DNA from: an uncultured Lachnospiraceae bacterium
Lineage (GTDB): Bacteria > Bacillota > Clostridia > Lachnospirales > Lachnospiraceae
Direction: 5' to 3'
NCBI GenBank assembly: GCA_947628705.1
Contig: CANRAZ010000003.1
Location: forward strand, 1 to 64,000
Length of the DNA: 64,000 nucleotides
Shown one piece after another: positions 27,950 to 38,400 of this stretch. The notes under the pieces are model-generated. The model made no database searches, was not told the origin of the DNA, and saw nothing but the letters and a program-made list of their open reading frames with translations. Made by a program: the position numbers and the translations under genes. How positions within the stretch are numbered: the stretch's first letter is position 1; each line of letters opens with the position of its first letter.

Positions 27950-28113
27950 AAACTAAAGAAGATACTGCGCAGGAAGTCCGGTCAGGCCTCCTGTCTCTTT
28001 GAACAAAAAAAGAGCGGAAAATTCCGCTCACAAAATACGCCCTCAGGGCTGTAATTTCATTAAATAAACCTTTTTGCGTTGCACTCCGCAAGCTGAAGGT
28101 GAGAGCGGAAACT
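27950..28113 (-). ncRNA. infC-rpmI-rplT leader attenuator (L20-leader-like)
   Basis: Minus GAGCGGAA-TT-TTCCGCTC-TTTTTTT terminator at 28029-28005; extra upstream copy TTCCGCTC at 28110-28103 able to pair with the 5' arm. Confidence 0.7.
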
Positions 28114-28381
28114 CTTCTTTGTGCATTTCTCATGCTCTGTCACTTTATCACACCAGGCTGCATATGTCAAGCATAAAAATAAATAAATTTGCGCCAAGCG
28201 TCCGTTTGAATTAATATTCTGCGGCTATAATCCGTGAAGTAGCTCACAAAATCATCGGCTCTGCATCTTAAGCATATGGATAATTTACAATCTTTATATT
28301 CGGCTCTTTCCCGTTAAACACAGCCGATAGAAATTACAGGTCAGAACTCTTGAACATCAGGAAGAATTCTTCCGGCAAGGT

Positions 28382-29218
28382 TCACATAAAAGACTTGATT
28401 TTTTCTCCATCGGCATAGCCTTTTTCATAAAGCCGTTTCATATCTGCCGGGTCGCGGGACAGCGTGCTGACGCCGCAGGTATCGTCCGGCGCGACGATCA
28501 GAACTTTCCCTTGTCTTGCATATTCCTGTGCAAGCGCAACGCCTTCGTTGTACCGATTTGCCCTCTGCCGAAGCTTTTCCGCCGCATTGGGATACTTTTT
28601 TTGAATGCGGGCCGCCAGTTTCTCATCCTGCTCGGAGGTTCGAATGACATTTTCCGGCTTGGTCAGCAATAAGACCACACGGTCGCACCCGGAAGCAAAC
28701 GCCTTTTCTATCGGAACGGGATCCCCCAGCGCCCCATCGTAATAGGGCGTATCCTGAATGAAATAAGGCTTGCAGATAAATGGGATGGACGAGGACGCTT
28801 TAAACACATTGTAATCGTCCTGCCGAATATCCCGCTTATCAAAATACTTTGCCTCGCCGGTTTCGGCATTTGCCGCCACCACGATGAATTCCATCGGATT
28901 ATCACGCAAAGCGGCGTAATCAAGAGGATTTTCACCGTCATGCCTGCAGAGCGTGCCATAGACATAGTCCATGTCAATAAAGGATCGTTTCCGGATGAAA
29001 TTCCCCAAACCGGCGTACTGCCTTCTGAGACCGTATTCCGTATAAAAGGTAAAGTTCCGTCCCCTTTGACCGGCGATAAAGGAGGCAAGATTCGCACTCC
29101 CCGCCGATACGCCGATCCCAAGGTCGAATTGAATATTGTGATCCAAACAGTAGTCCAGCACTCCGCAGGCATAAACTCCCCGGAATCCGCCTCCCACGTC
29201 TATAATACCTGTTTTCAT
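28382..29218 (-). CDS. Patatin-like phospholipase
   Basis: GGGFRGVYACGVLDY, GVSAGS (GxSxG), YYDGALGDPVP. Confidence 0.92.
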   Translation of the reverse strand: MKTGIIDVGGGFRGVYACGVLDYCLDHNIQFDLGIGVSAGSANLASFIAGQRGRNFTFYTEYGLRRQYAGLGNFIRKRSFIDMDYVYGTLCRHDGENPLDYAALRDNPMEFIVVAANAETGEAKYFDKRDIRQDDYNVFKASSSIPFICKPYFIQDTPYYDGALGDPVPIEKAFASGCDRVVLLLTKPENVIRTSEQDEKLAARIQKKYPNAAEKLRQRANRYNEGVALAQEYARQGKVLIVAPDDTCGVSTLSRDPADMKRLYEKGYADGEKIKSFM

Positions 29219-29246
29219 AGCGCACCACCTTTACACCCTTTCTTAC

Positions 29247-29447
29247 TTACAGGAACAACTCGTTTTCTTTCCGGACAGAGCAGGCTTTTTTGATTGCCAG
29301 CGCAGCTACGGAAACCATCATACCGTTGACCTTCCTTGCGTTTTGCGGACACTGTTTCACACAGCGCATACAGGAGATGCACTTTTTAGAAGACGCATCA
29401 GCCTGATAGATTTGAAGGAGCTGATTTTGATACGAAATAAGAATCAT
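29247..29447 (-). pseudogene. C-terminal remnant of a 4Fe-4S ferredoxin-type protein
   Basis: CISCMRCVKQCPQNARKVNG...KKACSVRKENELFL resembles the end of flavodoxin/ferredoxin (EFR1-like) proteins; N-terminal domain absent. Confidence 0.55.
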
Positions 29448-29453
29448 AACCGT

Positions 29454-29536
29454 TCAACCGTCAGTAAGCAGTGCTTCAATTTGTCTTTTCCGATACTCCA
29501 ATCGGCCAGCCGCCGTTTCATATTCTCTTTGAAGCG
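29454..29536 (-). pseudogene. C-terminal remnant of an unidentified helical protein
   Basis: Open frame LQREYETAAGRLEYRKRQIEALLTDG* with no start, just after the preceding stop. Confidence 0.3.
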
Positions 29537-30337
29537 TTACTTTTCTCTGATTCCGTTAAAATTACAAAGGAACCTTTCAGGAGCAGCATAGCCCTTGCCG
29601 ATATTTTTGTAGAAGCGTTCAAGCTCACTGACTGTCTCATCTACTGTCTCGTTCAGCTTTTCATTCATCTTCTTTAGGTACTCTGATATCATGCGGCTTT
29701 TCTGTCTGCTCATCACAAGGGAAGCAATCTTACCTTCATTCCCTGTTTTTTCCATAACGGTACAGACAATTGTTCTTGCAATATCGCTGTTGTTTCCGCA
29801 TGCCATAAGAACCGTTTTCATGGAGGCAAGAGACAGGAAGAAATCTCTTGCGCTTACACCCTTATAAAACCTTGATGCGGTTTCAGCTACCTCGGCGCTG
29901 ACGGGGATATGCGCCCAATGCGGATATTTCATCGGCGTTTTCTTATCGGCAAGCAGAAGATATCTGTCAAATTCCATTTCAATCTTACCGTGAGTCATTC
30001 CTGTTTCGTCTGTCCCCGCATTTACAATAGGATGACATGCGCTGTCAAGCATAAAATGACATATACAGCCTGCAAAATACGCAATTTCCGCGTCTGAATT
30101 TTCATCAAGGATTTCGGAAGCGTAATCATACATTTCCTCAAATGAAGCTTTGTGCATAAGTCTTCCTGTTTTTGCAACTATGCTGTCCGTCCCCGGCTTG
30201 TGAAAGAATAGAACGTCGGGGCCGTGAAGCCCTGCCAGAAAACATTCCTTATTCTCTGCAACCGTTTCCTTAAGGTCTCCCGAAAGCTTCTTATAAACTG
30301 ACGCGCCAAATTTTTTATGTGCATAGGTCGATGGCAT
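29537..30337 (-). CDS. Zinc-dependent phospholipase C-family protein
   Basis: MPSTYAHKKFGASVY, FLAGLHGPDVLFFHKP, CHFMLDSACHPIV. Confidence 0.85.
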   Translation of the reverse strand: MPSTYAHKKFGASVYKKLSGDLKETVAENKECFLAGLHGPDVLFFHKPGTDSIVAKTGRLMHKASFEEMYDYASEILDENSDAEIAYFAGCICHFMLDSACHPIVNAGTDETGMTHGKIEMEFDRYLLLADKKTPMKYPHWAHIPVSAEVAETASRFYKGVSARDFFLSLASMKTVLMACGNNSDIARTIVCTVMEKTGNEGKIASLVMSRQKSRMISEYLKKMNEKLNETVDETVSELERFYKNIGKGYAAPERFLCNFNGIREK

Positions 30338-30360
30338 ATTTTCCTCCTTTATTCAGAAAT

Positions 30361-30385
30361 GCCGCCCCAAACCGTTTGGGACGGC
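30361..30385 (-). terminator. Hairpin downstream of the trigger-factor-like gene
   Basis: GCCGTCCCAAACGGTTTGGGGCGGC stem; weak T-tract. Confidence 0.5.
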
Positions 30386-30489
30386 ACGTTCGCTGTGCTT
30401 TTATCATTTGCAGCCGTATATCATGTTTCTGACATCTTACCGAACTCTTTTATAAACACAGAGTCTAACCCGCAGTCTGTAATTTGAAT

Positions 30490-31719
30490 TTACTGCTCAG
30501 AATCCGCATCGGCTCCCGTCGCAGGATCCGCCTTCCACATCTTGCTTGCGTCTCCGTCAGCCTTTACAAGACTCATAACATACTCAAATGTGTCGTGCAT
30601 CAGCGTACGCTGTGCAAGATAATTATATCCGTAGGCTTCAACAAGCTCTTCATAGGTCGAGCTCTCATGCTCTGAAATATATGCCCTGACTGCCTCTTCG
30701 TTCACCTCGGCGAGACCGGCGTCCTCATGGATTGCCTGATAAACAAGCGCATCCTTTACAATATCCTTTGCGTCCGATCTGAGCGTCTTTTTATATTCAC
30801 TCTTTGACTTAAGCCCAAGCAATTCTACAGGGGACGCATAAACCTGACTGCCAAGCGCCTGATTATAGTAATTCACGTAGTTCTGATATCCCTTATCCGT
30901 CAGATAATACTGGGTTTTAAGGTAGAAATACGGATAGGATTTAACGTTAGTCTTCTCCTTAAGATACTCTGTAACATACTGTTCAAGAGCGCTGTTGTAA
31001 AGATTATCGGCGCAGTAATTCTTAAAGCCCTCCGCAGTAAGAGGAAATTCACTTCCCTCCATCTGTTCCTTAAGCTTTTCTGCAACAAACGAATCGGTAA
31101 GCTCAGGAACAACCTGAACGCTGACTACCTTTCCTTCAATCACCGCACTTTTGGCCGCAAGCTCGGTATTGGAATAATCCGCAGGAAAATTCACTGAAAC
31201 GCTGAAGTCGTCTCCGACCTTAAGCTTCGCAACGGCTTTGTCAAACGCCTCTGTCATAGTGTTGCTTCCGAGAGTATACGTCCTGTCATCGTAAGCCAAA
31301 TCCGTAAGCTCTTTGCCGTCAACCTTTACCTTGAAAGTAAGGTTGACCTTTGAATCCTCCTCAAGCGCTGTTCCGGAGGCTGTAACCGTTTCAACATTTG
31401 AATTAAGCACGTCGTCTATCGCCGCTTGCAGTTCCGACTCGGTAGGAAGGTAATCTTCACGCTTCACGGAAATATTTTTGTAATCGCAAAGCTCTACATA
31501 GCTGCCTGCCGTTCTTGCCTTAATCGTGCCGTTAGCATTTAAAAATGATGAGTTGTCCGCCTTTTTTTCAAGTACGGAAAGGAAAATAAACCAACCGATT
31601 ACGCAAATCACAACCGGAATCATGCAAATAGCTGCTATCTTAAAAAATTTTCTTCTTTTTCTTTTTGATTGGGCCTGCTTTGCTCTCTTCTTAGCGGCCA
31701 GCCTGTTTTCAATACTCAT
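30490..31719 (-). CDS. Membrane-anchored trigger-factor-like FKBP/PPIase-type protein
   Basis: Basic N-terminus plus TM, then FKBP-like segment (SKVNLTFKVKVDGKELTD...KLKVGDDFSVSVNFPADY) and helical C-terminus. Confidence 0.7.
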   Translation of the reverse strand: MSIENRLAAKKRAKQAQSKRKRRKFFKIAAICMIPVVICVIGWFIFLSVLEKKADNSSFLNANGTIKARTAGSYVELCDYKNISVKREDYLPTESELQAAIDDVLNSNVETVTASGTALEEDSKVNLTFKVKVDGKELTDLAYDDRTYTLGSNTMTEAFDKAVAKLKVGDDFSVSVNFPADYSNTELAAKSAVIEGKVVSVQVVPELTDSFVAEKLKEQMEGSEFPLTAEGFKNYCADNLYNSALEQYVTEYLKEKTNVKSYPYFYLKTQYYLTDKGYQNYVNYYNQALGSQVYASPVELLGLKSKSEYKKTLRSDAKDIVKDALVYQAIHEDAGLAEVNEEAVRAYISEHESSTYEELVEAYGYNYLAQRTLMHDTFEYVMSLVKADGDASKMWKADPATGADADSEQ

Positions 31720-31800
31720 TACGTCCTCCGATGTTCATTTAAACTGTACCCTGCTAGTTTATCACTAGAAGAGCCAAATTTAAAGTATTTTTTTTTAAGT

Positions 31801-32229
31801 TCACTGTTTTTTCGCTTTTTCTCTCATAACGAGAACCAAAAAACAGGATTGGAGCAGATTTAAAACTGCCGCCATAACCGAAAACGCAGCGGCAAAGATA
31901 AACAGCTTTACCTGCGGTCTTAAAATCCCGAATGAAATCAGTATGGCAGCGGATTCAAGCACAAAAGAAATGCCAAGCACTATAAGGAAATTCACAGCGA
32001 TAAATTTAAACGCCGTATAATACTTCTCATACCGGAAGAAATGCGCCATGTCTCCTATCATAACCAAAACAGGGATTACAAGGAACATTATTGCGAGAGT
32101 AATATCGTCCGGATCCTCATAGCCGAAGCCTGCAAGAGCAGAAATAAGGATTGCAACAAGAGCCGCCGCCCACACTGTGATATAAATTATCCTGCGTTTT
32201 TCTTTACTCATTTTTCCTCCAAAAATCAC
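31801..32229 (-). CDS. Small membrane protein (about four TM helices)
   Basis: Hydrophobic segments across 142 aa; basic C-terminus. Confidence 0.65.
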   Translation of the reverse strand: MIFGGKMSKEKRRIIYITVWAAALVAILISALAGFGYEDPDDITLAIMFLVIPVLVMIGDMAHFFRYEKYYTAFKFIAVNFLIVLGISFVLESAAILISFGILRPQVKLFIFAAAFSVMAAVLNLLQSCFLVLVMREKAKKQ

Positions 32230-32299
32230 CGATTTCCCTTCACCTGAAAATCCGACCCGAAACCTACTTTCTCAAAACAGCCGCCGGACCGATCGCAAT

Positions 32300-34399
32300 T
32301 CAGCCTGCTCTGTCAAATTTTTCATTCGTACAGTAATACGGGGCGGAAGCCGACAGCTCGGTAAGCGAATCTTTTGACTGCGACACGACGATACTGTCTC
32401 CGCTTTTAATTTTTGCCCTCGGCACAAGCAGCCAATGCTCATCCCAATAGACCGTTTCATCTGCCGGCACGCCGTTTATAAATACCGTGCTGTATTCCGT
32501 AAAGTAATTTCCCTCGACAAAAAGGTAAAAGCTTTCCGGGCTATCAGGGTCCGCCGCGGTTTTAATGTCAGTTATAGAAATTTCATCATAACCGTATTTC
32601 AAGACATTCGCTCTGTATGGGCAGACTCCGTTCCAGCAGTTCATATCGCCGTAAAGCATATCGTATTCAAGCGCCTGAAGGATTCCCAGATATTTTTCCT
32701 CCGAAAAATCCTCCCTGCCCTGATGGACCTTATTGATAAGCCCATTGTCGCAGCCAAGCATTTCAAGCACGTATGAATTCAGTTCAAACGCCTCCATGTC
32801 CTTTACCTGTCTTTCGCCCATATCAAAGTTGGACCATATCACATATTCGGTATCGTACAAGGTACCCGTGCTCAAATCCTCTTCCGTAAAATCAAAGCCC
32901 GGAAGATGGTCGCCGTAGAGTACCAGCACTGTCTCCTCTTCTCTGTTTTCAAGGTAATTGATAAGCTCCTTGACAAAGGCGTCCATCTCTTTTATCTGTT
33001 CAAGATAATACGCAAAATTGAATTCCCCGACATCTCCGTCAATTCCGTCAAGCGAAACCAGAAGAGATTCATCATTCAGTATATCCTCGTCCGGATAATT
33101 TCCGTGTCCCTGAACAGATACCGTAAAAACGAAATCGGCTCCGTCTGTGGAATCAAGCGCTTCTCCTATATACTTTGTAAGTATGCTGTCCTTAGCCCAG
33201 CCCAGTTGGTTCTTCTCCGTGCCAACCATATATTCTATCGGAGTAAAGGTGTCTATTCCGAGATTCGGATATACTTTTTTTCTGTTATAAAAGCTTGCGA
33301 TGTTATTGTGGATTCCGTGAGTTGCATATCCGCATTCCTTTAAATTATAAGCGATGCTTTCAGCAGTTTTCTCACCGTTCAGAATCGTACTGAACGGATA
33401 TTCTCCCAATCCAAAGTCTTCCATGTTCATGCCTGTCAGAACTTCAAACTCCGTATTCGCCGTTCCGGCGCTTATTGAAGGCACATGCAAAAGTCCCGTG
33501 CTGTACTTTTCGTAAAGAGCTGTCATAGTCGGAATAGGATTTTCCGTAAACTGAACTCCCTCAAGCCTGTTTACGTTAAAAAACGATTCCAGCTGAACAA
33601 AAATAACGTTTGGAGAAACTGCCACCTCCGGATTTTTGCCTTCTCCTGCAGTTCCTCCGGTAGCTATTTCGTCAAGTATCTCATCTATTTTTTCCTTGGA
33701 ATAATCGTTCGGCTTGCTGATTTTTGAATCCATCACGCTTTGAACAAAGCAAAAAGCAAGTCCGTACTCCTGATAGGTTTTCCTGAGATTTGAAAAATCA
33801 TGCGTCATTATTTCAATATGAACGGCGACTACAGTCATTATGACACCGGCAGCAGCGACTGCCGCCGTGCCGAGAAATCCCTTAAGTCTGCTGAATTTTC
33901 CCTTTATTACCGGCAGCTTTCTGTAAGCAAGAATAAGAAGCAGCACAGCCGCAATTATTCCCGCGCCGATAAGCACAAACCCAAACGGGGAAATATACTT
34001 AGGAAACACCTGTATTACCGAAAATATTGTTCTGATGTCGCCTGCGGTAAGAGGAGTGTGACGGCAGCTTATTACGATACAGTCCGCCACCCCCAAAAAG
34101 AGCCAGACAAACGCAGCCAAAGCAAAGCCGAAGTACTTGTGTCTGAAGCACAGTGCAATGCCGTACAGCACGGCAACTATCATTATATTAACCAAAAAGA
34201 CAGGCATATCGGTAAATGTCCACACCAGCGCCTTAAGGGGCGAACGCTTTGAAAGACATTCCATTACAAAAGCGGTTGCAAACGCAAGGAAATACACCTG
34301 TGCAATCTGCCAATGGACTATCTGGAATTTACCTAGCCATGAAAACAGTCTGCCAAAACCGTTTTTCACCTTTCCGCAGTACTTTTTAAACGATATCAA
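32300..34399 (-). CDS. LTA synthase-family sulfatase-fold phosphoglycerol transferase with C-terminal extension
   Basis: Five N-terminal TM segments, NVIFVQLESFFNVNRLEGV, NTEFEVLTGMN, LVLYGDHLPG. Confidence 0.9.
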   Translation of the reverse strand: MISFKKYCGKVKNGFGRLFSWLGKFQIVHWQIAQVYFLAFATAFVMECLSKRSPLKALVWTFTDMPVFLVNIMIVAVLYGIALCFRHKYFGFALAAFVWLFLGVADCIVISCRHTPLTAGDIRTIFSVIQVFPKYISPFGFVLIGAGIIAAVLLLILAYRKLPVIKGKFSRLKGFLGTAAVAAAGVIMTVVAVHIEIMTHDFSNLRKTYQEYGLAFCFVQSVMDSKISKPNDYSKEKIDEILDEIATGGTAGEGKNPEVAVSPNVIFVQLESFFNVNRLEGVQFTENPIPTMTALYEKYSTGLLHVPSISAGTANTEFEVLTGMNMEDFGLGEYPFSTILNGEKTAESIAYNLKECGYATHGIHNNIASFYNRKKVYPNLGIDTFTPIEYMVGTEKNQLGWAKDSILTKYIGEALDSTDGADFVFTVSVQGHGNYPDEDILNDESLLVSLDGIDGDVGEFNFAYYLEQIKEMDAFVKELINYLENREEETVLVLYGDHLPGFDFTEEDLSTGTLYDTEYVIWSNFDMGERQVKDMEAFELNSYVLEMLGCDNGLINKVHQGREDFSEEKYLGILQALEYDMLYGDMNCWNGVCPYRANVLKYGYDEISITDIKTAADPDSPESFYLFVEGNYFTEYSTVFINGVPADETVYWDEHWLLVPRAKIKSGDSIVVSQSKDSLTELSASAPYYCTNEKFDRAG

Positions 34400-34414
34400 T
34401 ATCCCTTGCCTCCG

Positions 34415-35419
34415 TCAGTCTATCTCATCCCATTTATCTTCGTCAATTTCTATGCTTGCGCTCTCGCTCCAAAGAGCGTAAAGCGTATTAAAATAGGAAT
34501 TTCTGTCCTTTGTTATCTTATCCTGAATTGCATTTGCCGTGGCATCCGCATCGTTATCCTCTTCACAGTAGAAGATATAGAAAGCATCCTTAGACTCTAA
34601 AACCTCGCTAAGAGCTCCGTCAGTAAGCGCAAACGCCGCCTCCCTCACATCTTCAGGCAGATCTTCCGTTCCGCAGGTAACCCTCGGCTCTTCAAGGCTT
34701 CCGGACGCCTTTGCAGCCTGATAAGCGTTACCCGTCCGCATGGACTGCCTTACGCCTAGCGCAGTGTTTTTTACAGCCGTCAGTTCTTCTTCTGAATAAT
34801 ATGTCTTATTTCCGTCTGAGTCAACAGTAAATTTATCAATCTTTGCAATGACAAATCTTGCCTGCCTGCAATTATCTTCATTTGCATCAACATCGTAGTT
34901 AAGGGTTATTTTGTCATAAACTTTAGCAGCAAGCACGTTTTCCTCAAAAATTTTCTTTACGATTTCCTCGGTAAGCATGTACTCCTCCGCAGTTTCCTGT
35001 GAAATTCCCGCAAAGAAATTATCCGTATAGCCCTGAATGTCAATTCTGTCGTCAGCGTCAAGCTCAACGCCGTACTCCTTGGCATTCGCACACACAAGCT
35101 TAACGTATATCAGTTTGTCCAGCACGCTTTTTTTCATAAGCTCTGAATACTTGGTTCCCTCATCGTCAACAGTATAATCCCAGATCTCTCCGCCATAGAT
35201 TCCCTCCACCTTGCTCCTCATGGCGGCAAGATAGACCCTTGCCTCAGTTTCGGTAATGTTTTTCCCGGCGACTGAAGCTACCACGTCATTTTCCAGCTTT
35301 TTGTTTCTTCTGTTTTCAACATACTGTCTTATGTTCGTCTTGTCATATATAAATATTCCAAGAAAAACTCCCAGTACGGCGATGAGGGCAATTATTATTG
35401 CCGCAAAATTTTTTTTCAT
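34415..35419 (-). CDS. SurA/PrsA-like peptidylprolyl isomerase-domain foldase
   Basis: Start MKKNFAAIIIALIAVLGVFLGIF at 35419; SurA_N-like helices; DVREAAFALTDGALSEVLESKDAFYIFYC parvulin-like C-terminus. Confidence 0.75.
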   Translation of the reverse strand: MKKNFAAIIIALIAVLGVFLGIFIYDKTNIRQYVENRRNKKLENDVVASVAGKNITETEARVYLAAMRSKVEGIYGGEIWDYTVDDEGTKYSELMKKSVLDKLIYVKLVCANAKEYGVELDADDRIDIQGYTDNFFAGISQETAEEYMLTEEIVKKIFEENVLAAKVYDKITLNYDVDANEDNCRQARFVIAKIDKFTVDSDGNKTYYSEEELTAVKNTALGVRQSMRTGNAYQAAKASGSLEEPRVTCGTEDLPEDVREAAFALTDGALSEVLESKDAFYIFYCEEDNDADATANAIQDKITKDRNSYFNTLYALWSESASIEIDEDKWDEID

Positions 35420-35420
35420 G

Positions 35421-38400
35421 CTATGTCTTTTTTTCTCCCTTTTTTTCTTCCTCTGCAAGAGCTGCAAGCCCTGACAGAATTTCAGAAATTTCCGAAAGCA
35501 GCGCTCCGGCATTTATTTTACCTGATTGCAGCTTATAAGTAAAAACCGGTACCTTTCCGTTAGTCAGCCTGCATCTTCCGTTGAAGCCGGAAATATATCC
35601 GGGAAGTCCCGCGACACTGATTTTAGCCTTAGGGTACATAAACAGTTCAAGCCTGTCGCCCTTCTGCTTAAGGTCGGTAACGTAAGCCTTGGAAGCAAGA
35701 CTTCTGATGTAAGAAACCTCAAGCAGGGTTTCTACCGGAGCAGGCATGTCTCCAAAGCGGTCGGTAAGCTCCTCCTGAATGTCCTCAAGATCCTCCCTGC
35801 TCTCTATGCCCGAAATTTTCTTGTACATATCCAGCTTCAGGACCTCGTTTTTAATGTAAGATGAAGGAATGTAGGCGTTGACCTCAAGGTCTACTCCGGT
35901 TTCAAATTCCTCTTCCTCCGGTAGATCTCCTTTAAGCTTTCTTACCGCTTCGTTCAGCATCTTACAGTACAAATCGTAGCCGACAGCGCTCATGTGTCCG
36001 CTCTGCCGCTCTCCGAGAAGGTTTCCGGCTCCTCTTATCTCAAGGTCTTTCATTGCAATTTTATAGCCTGCGCCAAGCTCTGTAAACTCTTTTATTGCCG
36101 ACAGCCGCTTTTCCGCCTCTTCACTGAGTATTTTGTCCTTTCTGTACATAAGAAAGGCATATGCCGTCCGGTTGCTGCGTCCTACCCTTCCTCTAAGCTG
36201 ATAAAGCTGCGCAAGCCCGAAGCGGTCCGCATCGTCTATTATTATAGTGTTTACATTGGAAATGTCCATACCTGTTTCAATAATTGTCGTGGAAACAAGA
36301 ACATCTATTTCCTGATTGATAAAGCTGAACATTATCTTCTCAAGCTGTCTTTCGTTCATCTGCCCGTGCGCGAAAGCAACCCTCGCATCCGGCACAAGAG
36401 CCGTGACCCTTGCCGCGGCGTCCTCAATTCCGACAACCCTGTTGGAAACATAGTAAACCTGCCCGCCTCTGGCAAGTTCCCTGATAATTGCCTCTCTGAT
36501 AAGCTCGTCATTGTGCTCCATTATATAGGTCTGTATCGGAAGCCTGTCGATAGGAGGCTCGTCGAGAACGCTCATATCCCTTATTCCGACCAATGACATG
36601 TGCATTGTTCTCGGAATAGGCGTTGCAGAAAGGGTAAGCACATCCACGGAGTTTTTCATCTGTTTGATTTTCTCCTTATGGGTAACTCCGAAGCGCTGTT
36701 CCTCATCAACCACCAGAAGTCCGAGACTCTTAAATTTGACGTCCTTGGAAAGCAGCCTGTGAGTTCCGATTACAATGTCAAGCTCTCCCTTAGCAAGCTT
36801 TTCAAGCACTGCCTTCTGCTCCGATTTGCTTCTGAAACGGCTAAGCATCTCCACCTTTACCGGAAAGTCCTTGAGCCTTTGCACAAAGGTATTATAATGC
36901 TGCTGTGCAAGGATCGTTGTAGGAACCAGAACCGCAACCTGCTTTGAATCCTGAACCGCTTTAAAAGCCGCCCTCAGAGCGATTTCAGTCTTTCCGTAGC
37001 CTACGTCTCCGCATATTAAACGGTCCATTATCTTTTCGCTCTGCATATCGGCCTTGGTTTCTTCTATTGCTTTAAGCTGATCCGCCGTCTCCTCATAAGG
37101 AAAAAGCTCCTCAAACTCCTTCTGCCAGAGAGTGTCCTCCGAAAAAGCAAAGCCCTTGACTGCCTGTCTTTTTGCATAAAGCTCAACAAGCTCCTCCGCA
37201 ACCTCGTTTACGGAAGCCTTGACCCTTGATTTCGTACTTTTCCACTCCGCCGAATTGAGCTTGTTAAGCTTGGGCTTCCTGCTGTCGGCGCCGGCGTATT
37301 TCTGCATCATGTCAAGCGCTGTAACAGGCACGTAAAGTATGCCGCCTGCGGCATATTCCAGCTTAATATAATCCTTAACGATGTGGTCCGTTTCTATTTT
37401 AAATATGCCGCGGTATATGCCCAGTCCGTGATTTTCGTGAATCACGTAATCTCCTGCTTCCAGCTGATTGAAATCCAGCATCTTCTTTCCGCTTGGCTTT
37501 GCCGACTTTTTTTTCTTTTCCTGCAAAGTCCCGAAAATGTCGGATTCCGTAATTAGCACCAGCTTGATCAAAGGATATTCAAAGCCGCTTTTAAGCTGTC
37601 CGCTGATCACCATTATCTCTCCCGGCATCACGACACGCTCTTCGTTTTCGGTATAAAAGGCGTTCAGCTCGTACTCCTTCAGATTTTCGGCAAGCCTTGC
37701 CGCCCTTGTTTTTGAAGGCGAAATAAGAAGTATGCGGTAGCCTCTCTTTTTGTATGAGATTATGTCCTTTACAAGAGAAGGAAAGTCCGACTGATAGGAG
37801 CTCACCGATTTTGCAGTAATATCGTATCTGCTCACAGGCGTAAACCTGTTTTTTGCCGCAAGCGTGGAAACGGTTGCCAGTCTTTTTCCGTCCAGAGAAG
37901 CATAGGTCTCCTTATGCGACATTACAGCGTCTACCTGACTTGGAACAATATAGCCCTTTTCAAGACGCCCCGACATGCTTTCCCGGTACTCTGTCTCGAC
38001 TGCCTCTCCCCGCTCAAAAACCCTTGCAGGCTCTTCCACAAAAAAAACGGTTTCATTCTGTGGAAAGTAGTCAAAAAAGCTTACCGTTTTCTTGGCAAAG
38101 GAAAGAACATAGCTGTCAAGGCTGACCGCATAAAACATAAGCTCAATGTTTTCACGAAGCTCCTTAACGGTTCTTACAAGCCTTGCGGCCTCCTCTGTCT
38201 TAAATTCCTTTTTCAGCTTTTCCGCAAGGCTTTCCGCCTCTTTTTCTATTTTTTTCAGTCCCTGATCTATCTCTTCATCAGTAAAAATGTTTTCAACCGC
38301 GGGAAATACGCTTATTTCCTCAACTCTCTCAATAGAACGCTGGCTGGCGGCGTCAAACACTCTCACCGTGTCCACCTCATCGCCCCACAGTTCAACTCTG

